DNA of 32,333 nt from Hondaea fermentalgiana. Taxonomy: Eukaryota > Sar > Bigyra > Thraustochytrida > Thraustochytriidae. Position numbers and translations under genes: made by a program. Positions 1 through 9,085 of the stretch are shown here, piece after piece. Where the stretch lies: the NCBI GenBank assembly GCA_014084085.1, contig NPFB01000040.1, positions 53,600-85,932 on the forward strand, read 5' to 3'. Each line of letters opens with the position of its first letter. The first letter of the stretch is position 1. A model generated the notes under the pieces. The model was not told the DNA's origin and did not search any database. It worked only from the letters and a program-made list of their open reading frames with translations.

Positions 1-81
1 GGGCCGCTCCGCCTCGGCCGGGCGAGACGAGCCTGGCCCGGCGAGGCTGCCCGCTCGCTGCCTGCCCCGAGCAGCGGCATC
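1..81. other. 5' flank of the CDK gene
   Basis: Short GC-rich leader before the kinase start codon, rich in CTCG/GGCG runs. No other gene or defined promoter motif is seen. The window begins here, so most of the kinase promoter lies outside it. Confidence 0.5.
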
Positions 82-2064
82 ATGGGCGCGCACGAGGGCG
101 ACAACGAGGCCGCTCGAGGGCGGACGCCGACGACGCCGGGCAAGGCGCAGCAAGGCGAGGTGGACGGCGGCGCGCGAGGGCAAAGCCAAGGAGGTCTGGC
201 CAAGGAGCCTCGCGACTCGCACGACCCTCGAGAGGTCTCCAAGAAGGACGATTCCGGAGTCCCTGCGACAAATGGAAATGGCGCCTCGGATCGGGGCTCG
301 TCTGCAACAGCCGCGCCCGTTCACGAGCAACGGCCTGCCTCCGCTGCCAACAGTGCGCACACGTCGAATGCAAGTTCGCCAAATAAGAAACGGCCACGAA
401 AAGATGCCCCGAGCGCGACAAAGAGCGAGAACCCGGGAGACCCCCAGCTGGACTCGGACGAAGGACGAGCCATTTTGAGTCAAGCGCTTGCATTTCTTCG
501 CGCAGCCCCGGACGCAAAAGCCTTGGAATCATCTTCAAAGGAAGAACCCTCAAAGGAAGATTCTTCGAAAAAGACAAAGCCTGATGAGGCATCGGCATTA
601 GCGCCACCAGAAGAACCAGGAAAGGGGGCAGAAGAAGCAAAGGTAACCGATGCGCGCCTCTCAGATGGGGCGGGGAATTCTGACTTTTCCTCACGCACAA
701 TCGAAAATTACGAAATCATTCGCCAGGTTGGACTCGGCACCTATGGAGAGGTGTACAAGGCGCGGTGCAAGTCGACCGACCGAATGGTGGCTCTGAAAAA
801 GCTTCGTGTGCACAATGCCAAGGAGGGCTACCCATTGACGGCCCTGCGCGAGATCAAGATTATGCAACAGCTGAAACATGAAAACGTGTTAGAGCTCATC
901 GAGATCGTGCCTTCTTCGGCCAAGCTGCGAGAGGACGACCTGGGCGAAGTATATATGGTGCTCGAATACCTTGACAACGACCTGACGGGGATCATGGAGA
1001 ACCCCGCGTTCAAACTCACCGAGAATTACATCAAGTGCTACATGAAGCAATTGCTCGAAGGCATTTACTACATTCACCGCAACGATATCATTCACCGCGA
1101 CCTCAAGGCGGCCAACATTCTGGTGTCAAACGACTCAAAGCTTAAGATTGGAGATTGGGGGCTCAGCAGGTCCTGGAAAAAGAAGCGTCGCTCCACAACG
1201 CGCGTTGTCACGCTCTGGTATCGTGCTCCCGAACTTTTGCTCGGTGTTGGTCACTATACGTCGGCCATTGACATGTGGGCGGTGGGGTGCATTTTTGCCG
1301 AGCTGCTGGGGCGGGGGTCGCCCTTGCCTGGCGAGAACGAGCTGGACCAAATCAAGCGCATTTTTGAGCTCTGCGGCACGCCATCAGAAGAGACGTGGCC
1401 AGGCGTCTCGCAAACTCCTGCCTTTCAGCGCATGAGTTTCGAGAAAAAGGAGGCGGTCATTGATCGCCGCTTCGCTTGGATGAAACCCCTCGAGCTTGAT
1501 CTCTTTAAAAGGATGCTCACCTTGGACCCGCGTCACCGCATCACGGCTGCCCAGGCGCTGGACCACGATTATTTCTGGAAAGGCGTAAAGCCAGGTAAGC
1601 CGGATGAGCTTCCGCGTCTTGCCGGCGATGGTCTCCACGAGTTTGAGCTCAAGGAGCAACGTAGACTCCGTCGGGAGGAGCGCGTGCGGGGACCCCCTGC
1701 GGCGACCCGTGGTGGCGCTTCGCATGCGCGCTCCCAGCGCTCTCCGAACTCAATGTCCCGAGGCTCTGGTGGCCGCAGAAGCGGCGGTTTTGGGTCTTCG
1801 GGCCGCACGTCGTACGGCTCGTATGGAGCCTATGGATCCCATGGTGGGCCCGGTCCTTCCCGTGGCGGCTTCCGTGGCGGGCCCGTCGGGGCTGGTGCTG
1901 GTCGTAAAAACATGACCTATACGCGTCCGGGTATTGGTGATGCCGCGAACCGGACTTCTTCCTCGAGCTCAGTCTCGTCTTCATCGTCAGCTGCATCAAG
2001 CTCTCGACATCCCAAAGATGGGACAGCGCCTCCGCCTCCGCCCCCGCCTCCCTCCCTGCATTAG
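82..2064 (+). CDS. CDK9/CDKC-like cyclin-dependent kinase with DWG motif
   Basis: Ser/Thr protein kinase of the transcriptional CDK branch (CDK9, BUR1, plant CDKC), expected in the nucleus with a cyclin T-like partner and acting on the RNA polymerase II C-terminal domain. Of 660 residues, about 1-208 are a charged, low-complexity leader. The kinase domain spans about 209-500: glycine loop GLGTYGEV, catalytic Lys239, cyclin-binding helix PLTALRE (251-257, close to the PITALRE of CDK9), HRDLKAAN (338-345) and the T-loop TTRVVTLWYRAPE. Thr372 aligns with the activating Thr186 of CDK9. The tail (about 530-660) is rich in Gly, Ser and Arg, like plant CDKC, and ends in polyproline. The metal-binding motif is DWG (358-360) rather than DFG. 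The ATG at 82 is the first available start. A CDK12/13 assignment is possible but less likely. Confidence 0.92.
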   Translation: MGAHEGDNEAARGRTPTTPGKAQQGEVDGGARGQSQGGLAKEPRDSHDPREVSKKDDSGVPATNGNGASDRGSSATAAPVHEQRPASAANSAHTSNASSPNKKRPRKDAPSATKSENPGDPQLDSDEGRAILSQALAFLRAAPDAKALESSSKEEPSKEDSSKKTKPDEASALAPPEEPGKGAEEAKVTDARLSDGAGNSDFSSRTIENYEIIRQVGLGTYGEVYKARCKSTDRMVALKKLRVHNAKEGYPLTALREIKIMQQLKHENVLELIEIVPSSAKLREDDLGEVYMVLEYLDNDLTGIMENPAFKLTENYIKCYMKQLLEGIYYIHRNDIIHRDLKAANILVSNDSKLKIGDWGLSRSWKKKRRSTTRVVTLWYRAPELLLGVGHYTSAIDMWAVGCIFAELLGRGSPLPGENELDQIKRIFELCGTPSEETWPGVSQTPAFQRMSFEKKEAVIDRRFAWMKPLELDLFKRMLTLDPRHRITAAQALDHDYFWKGVKPGKPDELPRLAGDGLHEFELKEQRRLRREERVRGPPAATRGGASHARSQRSPNSMSRGSGGRRSGGFGSSGRTSYGSYGAYGSHGGPGPSRGGFRGGPVGAGAGRKNMTYTRPGIGDAANRTSSSSSVSSSSSAASSSRHPKDGTAPPPPPPPPSLH

Positions 2065-2246
2065 TCTTTTGTCACACAAAAGTTACCTTTTCTCGTTATT
2101 TGCCCGCAAAGCCTTTGAGTCGATTCGTCTTTTTCTCCGGAAAGATACGGAGAGATCTCGGCCTCGACAACGATGAAGGCGAAAATGTCAAACTTTGTGG
2201 CGAGAGAAAAAAGAAAAAGAATCTTTGTTTATTATTTGTATGACAT
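2065..2246. other. Convergent intergenic spacer, CDK / TRAPPC8
   Basis: 182 bp between two 3' ends. It holds a purine-rich stretch near 2203-2222 and an AT-rich patch near 2223-2240, presumably 3' UTR and polyadenylation sequence. No gene is seen. Confidence 0.6.
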
Positions 2247-5200
2247 TCACGGAGATGCAAGCTCCTGTTTTAGGAAAGCTTCGTCATCCTCCGAATCATC
2301 GCCCTCCTCTTCATTCACATCGTCTGCTGAGCTGTCTTCAAGCTCCTCGCGCAGAGCCGTTTCGAGCTCAATGGAGGAAGTCCGTTTCGAAATTGCGCTC
2401 GGAGGACTATGGAGTATCTCGCGTTGTCCCTCGCGATCCACTTCTCCTTCTTGTTGCCCCTCCATTGCCTGAAGCGCTTGTTCGCCTCCTTCGGAAGCGA
2501 TCGCCGAGTCCATGGCATCACCATACGCAGCCTCCTCGAGTGTAAGTGCATCGGCACTCTCGTGAAGCACCGTACCGCTGCCGTCAGGCTCAGGCACATC
2601 CAAAAGACCTTGCATGGGGGTCTCGTTCTCTTCTTCAATAAAAAGCTCTTCAGCAGCTTCCCTTGTGTCATCGTTTGACAAGCTCTCGTTGACGTTTGGT
2701 GCTGCACCAGTCTCTTGTTTGTGATCAATATGAGCCATTGTGCTGTCCGACGATGGGGAAACAATCTCATTGGCTCCATTTGGATCGTTGTCTGGCATTT
2801 CAAAGGACTCGCCCTCGAGCGCAACACCAGCGACGTCACTGTCCGCTGATGGAGACACTACGTTGTCCGCGCTTCGACTCATCACTGGTGAAGCGATGAC
2901 CTCTTCTTCCGCAGAAAATGCACCAGGGGAATTGCCATCAGATGGCGAGACCACCGTTTCGCTCGTCATGCGCACCACATCCACAGCACTTGGCGAAACC
3001 TCCGCATCGGGTGGGCGGACAGGGGTGGTCTTGTCCAAGGCTGCAATCATATTGTTCCCGGCGTGGCTGGTCTCGGACCACATAAAGCTCTCCTCCTCCT
3101 GCTGCTGCTGCATAATGTCCACGGGCATAGGCGGTGGCGGAGGTGGCGACTGCATCGGGGCGCAGGGTTCGGCCGAAGAAAGCACCTGACTGAGCTCCGC
3201 TTCAATCTGACCAACTATAGGCTCATCCGAGCCGCTGCACGAGTCTTCGCAGCCGTGAATGCTCATGACGGAGACAAACGATGGAGCACATGCAGCCAAC
3301 GGCTTGTCATCTTTGCCCTTTTCGTAGACCTTTGCTAGCCCGAGATTGACCAGACCCGTCATATGGAAGCTTGCCAAGAGCTTGAGCGAGTGCGCACCGC
3401 CTGGGCGCAAATCAGGAATGGAGATGCGTGTAAAACCTCGCCATGATACGTCCTTCGCCTTGTCAATATGTATGACGGCTGCGCGAACGACCTCGCCAGA
3501 GACATTTTCAATATGAAAAGTTACGGGTAGTACCTTGCCCGTGCAGGTTTGCGCGTGCTCGAGAGACACCTTGAGTGGGCAATCCGGCATGACCGGAATG
3601 CTGAGCTCCTCGGCGTGACCAAAAGCCCAGTCTTTCGAGGAAGTAGCCGTCCATTCCAGCAAAAGGTGTACAAGATCGCTGCGCGATCCAAAACAAAGGG
3701 CTTCCTTGTCGCAAGGGCGCGGTTCGCCATCGGCTGGTTTGGTCGCGGCATCAAGTTGTGACAGAATGTCCATTTCAGGATTCTGCGAGCCAGCTTGCTT
3801 GAGACGACGGATCGATTGAATCGAAACCGGAAGCTTGCCCTCGGCGTCGAGTTTGTCCTTGAAATACTCAAAGCGCCGCTTTGCAGCTGTGCGCGCCTCC
3901 AGGACCGATGATGCATACTCTGCGCAGAGAAAGTGCACGCGACTCTGAAACGAGGGCGCGAGCATTTCGTCGTCCGCTGTGAGCTGCCATTCAGGGTGCT
4001 CCATGAAGCCAACATCCGTAATGCGCAATTGCTTGCCTGCGTCGTCTTGGGGACTCGCGCGTGCCACGCGTAACAAAAAGGAGCGGGTTTCCTGTGGCCC
4101 AAGAAGCGCGCGTTCCTTCGTCTCACCAAGAGGCTCGACCTGCCATGTTCCAGAAAAGGCCACAATGCGACGAAGGCAGACCGTTTTGGTTGAAAGATTC
4201 CTCACATTGCAGCATAGAAGATGATCCGATCCGGGCAAGGGCGACGCCAAACATCGCGCACCCATACGAATGCTAGGGAGAACCTCCACAGACTGCGCAA
4301 GGCGCACAAAGCGCAGAGATGTTCCGTCATGGTAGCGGAGCAAGAGTCGCAGCGAAACATGCCCTGCGCTTGGCATTCGAATAACGACCGGGACAGACAT
4401 GGGTAAACCCTTTCCTAGATCTTCGACGGGGATCTTGAACGCGCGCCCGCCATCGTCTAGCACGGGCGCAAGCTGATCGCCAACAACGGCGTCATCGTTC
4501 TCCGCAGCGGCGCTGCCCACACATAGCGTAGGGGCGTTGGTCCCAATGACGATATGCCCCGAACAGGGCAATGCGCCACGGTTGATGAGAAAAAGATTGG
4601 CTGTCACGGTTTCCCCTTCAAAGACAGTTTGAGCGAGGTCGAGGTCCGCACCAAGCCACGCCGATGCCTGACGCACCGTCTTTTGCAGTCGCAGATCTTG
4701 AGCGCGAGCGCCTGCGACGCGGTCCTCCTGGGTGTCGACAATGAGTGGTCCGTGAATGTCGAACATGCGACGGACACGTGCCTTGCCAAAAAGACGCCAC
4801 TGGACACCAATCACTGTCAGCGTACCAGCACGCGTGGGGAGGACTTCGAGACGCACCATGCGCTCCGAAGACTCGTCAAGCACCAGTCTGTCGATGACGC
4901 GGGCCTCGATAACGGCACCGGCATCCGTGTCATTTGACAAAAGATTCCCTTCTTCGTCGACGAGTTGCCCGATGAGCTGGATCTCACTAATCGCCAGCTT
5001 GAGAGCGCAAGGGTTTCGCATCGGCACATCAACGTACACAGACTCTCCCGCATAACAGACTTGTGGTTGCGGCTGGTGCCGCTTGCCGCGTCTGGGTCTG
5101 CGCTGCGCCGCATCAAGAGGTTCTGCCTTGAGCCCAGGAGGGCGAGGCGCGGCAAGGTCCAAGAAACTGTGCAGTTGAACCCACTCGGCTTCTTGTCGCC

Positions 5201-7394
5201 GACGTAGCTCACTTCGCGTTACTTTGCGCGCCTCGCGAGCGGCCAGTGCCCGTGCAGACTCATTCGCGCCAGTCGTAACATCATCTTCTGGTGCCACGAG
5301 TGAGGAGTCCGGTTCGAGCGAGGTCAACTCGGGTAGCACCGATGCATTAAGAGCTCTGTGTACCCCGATCCGAGCATCGTCGACGATAGGCAGAGAAAAG
5401 GGCCAGTCTGCATCTGCCTTGAATTGATCTTGTGCGTTCATTCGGTGCTCCATCTCATCCATAATAGTCGCCTGCTTGGGCTGCATTTCGTCACCGCGCT
5501 CGAGAACCTCTGCCCAGAACGGCAGTGCATGCTCCAAGTCCCCGAGCGCAGCGGCGTGCTCGGCCATGGTGGATGCCAAGTGATCTTTGATATGCGCCCA
5601 TCGCGAGCTCTGGTAGAGAGCGCGAACTGTCGCCAAGCAGCGCAGCGCGTGCTCCACCTGATGATCCTTTTTGAACAAAAGGCCTGCCATGACCATATGG
5701 AAGCCGAACTTTCGCAAACGTCGACTGAGGGCTTGTGGAGAAGCGCCAGAGGCGCCGGAGGTCTGGTTTGTTCGTCGCGCGCCGTCGTTGCCGGATGATA
5801 ACAAGCTGTAAGACCATGAACCCGTCGAAGCAAGCTCCTGGTATACCAAGAAGATTCCTGTTTGCTCAAGCAGCACAGCGGCGCACAGCGGCGTCTCTTC
5901 AAGTGAGGCGCGTGCAAGCAGCTCGGTCGCTTCACGATAAAGGCGAGCCGTCCCACCAAAGGCGAGTACGATATCTACAAAGAGAAAGGTTGACTTGGTA
6001 AGAAAGCGGGCCGCCATTGACGCTTGCGAGCCGCTGGAGCTCGTTGTGCCACCTTGCGCGCGTATTGCACCGAGTAAATCTTTGTAGCATGCCTGGGATC
6101 GACGTACATAGTCCAAAGTGTCGCGTTCCGGACTCCCACGCATGAGGTTACAGATCGCCATCATCTCCAGCGCCGAGCCCTGGTGCAAGAGCTCCTTGTC
6201 GCCACCAAAGTCATCCCGCGCAATGCGGTACATGCTGAGCGCGAGCTCGTAATCTTGTACCATGAAAGCGAGGTCTGCCAAAAGTCGAATGTTGCTCTCG
6301 ATTGTATCGTGCAAGTAGCGAATCCGCCGTGAGGAAGCGGACGTTGAGGCATTGTAGGAGGCAGCGCTTGATTCGGCGCCTTCCTTGGGTTTGCGCCAAA
6401 AGCTTCGAAAGGTGTTGCGAAGTCCCTTGCGCTGCGCAGTCACCCGGGCGTCAAGCTCTGAGATCTTCCCCTCCATCGACGAGAGGACTCCCGTAATGAT
6501 GAGGTTCTTGGTGAACGACTTGAGGGTCTTGATGTCCTTGTCAGAGAGCTTTGCGCCGGGACTCGTTGTCCGTAGGCCTTCTCGCTCATCGCTTTTTGTC
6601 CGAACGAGCGCACGCTGGACAAAAGGAGCCCAAAGATTTGCGTGCGAGGGTAACGAGGGATCGCGAGAGTTCTCCAAAGAAACAAAAAAGAACGAGTTTG
6701 TGGGAAGCTTCGCTTTGATGGCGGCCGCCATGGCCTCGGCGTCGACCTCCGCAGCGCGGGGGTCACTAGTATCGTGCAAGAGGAGGTAGAACATTGGCAC
6801 GTTTGGATCGTACTGTCCATTCTGATATGCGCTCGGGAAAAAGTGTGGGTTTTTCAGTTGCTCGAAGCAAGTCATTGGATCACCGTCGGCGGTCGTTGTG
6901 ACAACCATGCAGCCAACGGGGGATCCAAACATTTCCGTCTCGTGATGCTGAAAGGTCCGCGTCAGCGTGTCGCGGCAAGCGGCATACCATGGCTGTTTAT
7001 GCGTGGTGCGCACGAATCGCGACAAGTCGTCGCTGTCCTCGGGACCGCTGCGCAAGGTCGCGTCGAGGCCCTGCTTGGGCACCTCCGCCTGTACAACAGA
7101 GTGCAAGAGTTCTTCGGCGGCCTTGAAGCTGATGGGCTCGAGTTCGGGCGCTGCTGCAAAGTCGACGCGGAATTCACGGAGCCCATAGGACCGCATGGGC
7201 GTGCGGAACGGGACCTGGCCTTCCTGCACGCCAAAGGGCGCGAGGAGCTCCGGGAGCGTCAGCCCGTTGTCGCGCTCCGCGATCAAGTTTGCATTTTCCG
7301 TGCTCTGCACGAGCACGAGCGGCGCATGCGCGCGGTGCAGCCTCCGCTGGAGGGCTACGAGCGGCGAATCTTCTCCGCTCCCGCGCCCCGCCAT
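2247..7394 (-). CDS. TRAPPC8: TRAPPC8/Trs85-like subunit of the TRAPPIII complex
   Basis: Large uninterrupted reading frame, 1715 residues from the preferred ATG. It matches TRAPPC8 (yeast Trs85), the subunit specific to TRAPPIII, a Rab1/Ypt1 exchange factor in ER-Golgi traffic and autophagy. Family-like segments include an N-terminal LPELLAPF, MFYLLLHDTSD, KSFTKNLIITGVLSSMEGKI followed by a basic RKGLRNTFRSFW, and the helical-repeat section LLADLAFMVQDYELALSMYR with ALEMMAICNLM. The later part is beta-rich, as in the family. From about residue 1381 the protein becomes a roughly 335-residue acidic low-complexity tail with PPPPPP, poly-Gln and repeated VSPS motifs, which makes it longer than human TRAPPC8 (about 1435). 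The frame stays open upstream to an ATG at 7643, but that extension is Arg-rich and not family-like. It stops with TGA, tail-to-tail with the kinase gene. Confidence 0.88.
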   Translation of the reverse strand: MAGRGSGEDSPLVALQRRLHRAHAPLVLVQSTENANLIAERDNGLTLPELLAPFGVQEGQVPFRTPMRSYGLREFRVDFAAAPELEPISFKAAEELLHSVVQAEVPKQGLDATLRSGPEDSDDLSRFVRTTHKQPWYAACRDTLTRTFQHHETEMFGSPVGCMVVTTTADGDPMTCFEQLKNPHFFPSAYQNGQYDPNVPMFYLLLHDTSDPRAAEVDAEAMAAAIKAKLPTNSFFFVSLENSRDPSLPSHANLWAPFVQRALVRTKSDEREGLRTTSPGAKLSDKDIKTLKSFTKNLIITGVLSSMEGKISELDARVTAQRKGLRNTFRSFWRKPKEGAESSAASYNASTSASSRRIRYLHDTIESNIRLLADLAFMVQDYELALSMYRIARDDFGGDKELLHQGSALEMMAICNLMRGSPERDTLDYVRRSQACYKDLLGAIRAQGGTTSSSGSQASMAARFLTKSTFLFVDIVLAFGGTARLYREATELLARASLEETPLCAAVLLEQTGIFLVYQELASTGSWSYSLLSSGNDGARRTNQTSGASGASPQALSRRLRKFGFHMVMAGLLFKKDHQVEHALRCLATVRALYQSSRWAHIKDHLASTMAEHAAALGDLEHALPFWAEVLERGDEMQPKQATIMDEMEHRMNAQDQFKADADWPFSLPIVDDARIGVHRALNASVLPELTSLEPDSSLVAPEDDVTTGANESARALAAREARKVTRSELRRRQEAEWVQLHSFLDLAAPRPPGLKAEPLDAAQRRPRRGKRHQPQPQVCYAGESVYVDVPMRNPCALKLAISEIQLIGQLVDEEGNLLSNDTDAGAVIEARVIDRLVLDESSERMVRLEVLPTRAGTLTVIGVQWRLFGKARVRRMFDIHGPLIVDTQEDRVAGARAQDLRLQKTVRQASAWLGADLDLAQTVFEGETVTANLFLINRGALPCSGHIVIGTNAPTLCVGSAAAENDDAVVGDQLAPVLDDGGRAFKIPVEDLGKGLPMSVPVVIRMPSAGHVSLRLLLRYHDGTSLRFVRLAQSVEVLPSIRMGARCLASPLPGSDHLLCCNVRNLSTKTVCLRRIVAFSGTWQVEPLGETKERALLGPQETRSFLLRVARASPQDDAGKQLRITDVGFMEHPEWQLTADDEMLAPSFQSRVHFLCAEYASSVLEARTAAKRRFEYFKDKLDAEGKLPVSIQSIRRLKQAGSQNPEMDILSQLDAATKPADGEPRPCDKEALCFGSRSDLVHLLLEWTATSSKDWAFGHAEELSIPVMPDCPLKVSLEHAQTCTGKVLPVTFHIENVSGEVVRAAVIHIDKAKDVSWRGFTRISIPDLRPGGAHSLKLLASFHMTGLVNLGLAKVYEKGKDDKPLAACAPSFVSVMSIHGCEDSCSGSDEPIVGQIEAELSQVLSSAEPCAPMQSPPPPPPMPVDIMQQQQEEESFMWSETSHAGNNMIAALDKTTPVRPPDAEVSPSAVDVVRMTSETVVSPSDGNSPGAFSAEEEVIASPVMSRSADNVVSPSADSDVAGVALEGESFEMPDNDPNGANEIVSPSSDSTMAHIDHKQETGAAPNVNESLSNDDTREAAEELFIEEENETPMQGLLDVPEPDGSGTVLHESADALTLEEAAYGDAMDSAIASEGGEQALQAMEGQQEGEVDREGQREILHSPPSAISKRTSSIELETALREELEDSSADDVNEEEGDDSEDDEAFLKQELASP

Positions 7395-8005
7395 CCTCTC
7401 GCTGCTCCCCACGTGCGCACGACGTGCGCACGACGTGGCGATGGATCTCTGCGCGCTCAAGGCTGCAACTGCGCGCCCTGCAAAAAGTCGCGCTCCAAAG
7501 ATACCTACAAATGTGCTCTTTGTCCTTGGGAAAAGGGTTCTGCAACTCTTGTGCCCCGTCTGTCGGGAGGGGCAGCTGCGGCCGCAAACCATTTTTACTA
7601 CATCATTCGTGGCGCGGCGCCGCGACACGAGGAGCGCTGGCATAGCGGAGCGCGGCAACTCGGACTGGCACCGAGTCGCTGCTGCAGGAGGCCTGTCTCG
7701 AGGCGCGTGCGTGCAAGCACTCGACCACGTGCGCGAAGAAGTTATTTTCTAACTTTGTTTGGTGCAAGCAGCGGAAGAGTTCGTGGCCTCGGGGTCGACG
7801 TCGACTCGTGCACAAACGAGAAACACGACGTGAGACGAGACGAGGTGATTCGACGTGCGACTTGACTTGGCTTGGATTGACCCGACTCGACGGTGCAAGG
7901 AGAGCCAACGTCAAGGACATACTCAGTTGGCTTGCGACCAAAGGTGACCAACGAATTGAGCGTAGAAGATTGCCAAGCTCGGCAGCCCACTGAAAAAGAG
8001 GGAGC
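7395..8005. promoter_or_regulatory. Divergent promoter region, TRAPPC8 / IF-3
   Basis: 611 bp between two diverging start codons. It must carry both promoters, but no TATA box or known element is convincing. Simple GACGT/GACTT-type repetition occurs near 7790-7890. No RNA gene is seen. Confidence 0.5.
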
Positions 8006-8860
8006 ATGCAGAGGAGCCTTATGAGCCCGCTTGCCGCTACTGCTCGGCGCATGGCCGCGAGACCAGCGTGTCTACCGCTGCGACCCGGCTGCACCACACA
8101 GGGCCTGGCCTCGTTAGCAACACGGCCGGCGCCACGGCCGCATCTTCCTCATGCACCTCTCAACCTGGCCGTTCGTGCTTGCATGAGTGAATCTTCTGTG
8201 CCTGCATCATTAGCAAATTCGTCACTATTGGCTGCACGGTGCGGTGTCGCGCAAAGGTCGGCTCGGTCGACAGTCCAACTCCGAGGCTTGGCTGGGAAAC
8301 CTCAGGTCTTTATTACGGGTACCGCTATCCAAAGCCATGAGGGCATGGTGCGGTTCATCGACGAAAAGGGAACGAACCACGGCGTGATCCCGATCGAGCG
8401 CGCTCTGGAGGCAGCCGCCAAGGCAGAGATGGAGCTCTTGCAACTCAAACCTGCCGACCCGGAACAAAAAGAGCTCCACAAGGCCGTACCAATTTGCAAG
8501 CTCATGGATGTTGCCAAGTACAAGTACGATCTTGACAAGAAAGCATCCAAGGCTCAGCAGCAGTCGCGCCTCCATGCGAAACAGAACACTTTGAAAGAGC
8601 TCAAATTCGGCACAAATATTGAAGCCAACGATCTCGAATTCAAAGTCAGCCGTGCCAAGCAGTTCATTGAAAAGGGGTTCCAGGTGCGCATCACGATTGT
8701 TCTGCGACGATCTGCGAAGATTCCTCCCAACATGCGCAAACAGCGCGCATTCGAGATTCTCAACGAGGTGACCTCGAGCTTTTCAGGTGTTGCAAAGGAA
8801 TCTGCGAACGAGCGCAAGGTCATGGGCGGATCTGTGCGCACGACCTTTACGCCACTGTAA
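8006..8860 (+). CDS. Organellar translation initiation factor IF-3
   Basis: 284-residue homologue of bacterial IF-3, which binds the small ribosomal subunit, keeps subunits apart and proofreads start-codon choice. The IF3 N domain is at about 114-182: the VRFIDEKGTNHGVIP strand-turn, a helix with IERALEAAAKAEMELLQL, then the VPICKLMDVAKYKYD linker motif. The IF3 C domain is at about 194-284, with LKELKFGTNIEANDLEFKV and the basic strand QVRITIVLRR. The first 90 or so residues are rich in Arg, Ala and Ser and poor in acids, which suits an organelle transit peptide, most likely mitochondrial. A plastid is not excluded. The ATG at 8006 is used; a second in-frame ATG follows at 8021. It diverges from TRAPPC8. 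Confidence 0.9.
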   Translation: MQRSLMSPLAATARRMAARPACLPLRPGCTTQGLASLATRPAPRPHLPHAPLNLAVRACMSESSVPASLANSSLLAARCGVAQRSARSTVQLRGLAGKPQVFITGTAIQSHEGMVRFIDEKGTNHGVIPIERALEAAAKAEMELLQLKPADPEQKELHKAVPICKLMDVAKYKYDLDKKASKAQQQSRLHAKQNTLKELKFGTNIEANDLEFKVSRAKQFIEKGFQVRITIVLRRSAKIPPNMRKQRAFEILNEVTSSFSGVAKESANERKVMGGSVRTTFTPL

Positions 8861-9085
8861 CAACATCTCTCTGCCCTTTGTCACGTCTTTTTCACCCCGC
8901 GCCCCTTTTCTCATTTCTGCGTCAATGACGACATGTCAAAATGATGAACAATCAATCTCATGCCGTGCGGTCTACTTTTCATGTTAGCAAGCAAATAATT
9001 CGATACAGGTCTGTCCATGCACGGCAGCAAGCCGTGCTTGGTAAATAGGGAAATGTTTTGTGCGTGTATGTGTGTGTGTGTGTCG
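8861..9085. other. Convergent spacer with TG microsatellite
   Basis: 225 bp between the IF-3 stop and the stop of the coiled-coil gene. It is presumed 3' UTR for both genes and includes a TG dinucleotide run just beyond the coiled-coil gene's stop codon. No gene is seen. Confidence 0.6.
9064..9083. repeat. TG/CA dinucleotide microsatellite
   Basis: Mostly alternating TG, interrupted once by TA near its left end, lying a few bases past the stop codon of the minus-strand coiled-coil gene. Confidence 0.85.

Noticed and set aside
2247..7394. TRAPPC8 as a bacterial- or virus-like giant gene
   Set aside because: The length comes from an ordinary TRAPPC8 core plus a low-complexity tail. Neighbours and composition are the same as the rest of the window.
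7395..7658. N-terminal extension of TRAPPC8
   Set aside because: The outermost start is TTG. The next in-frame ATG (7643) would add an Arg-rich stretch unlike TRAPPC8. The ATG at 7394 leads directly into family-like sequence.
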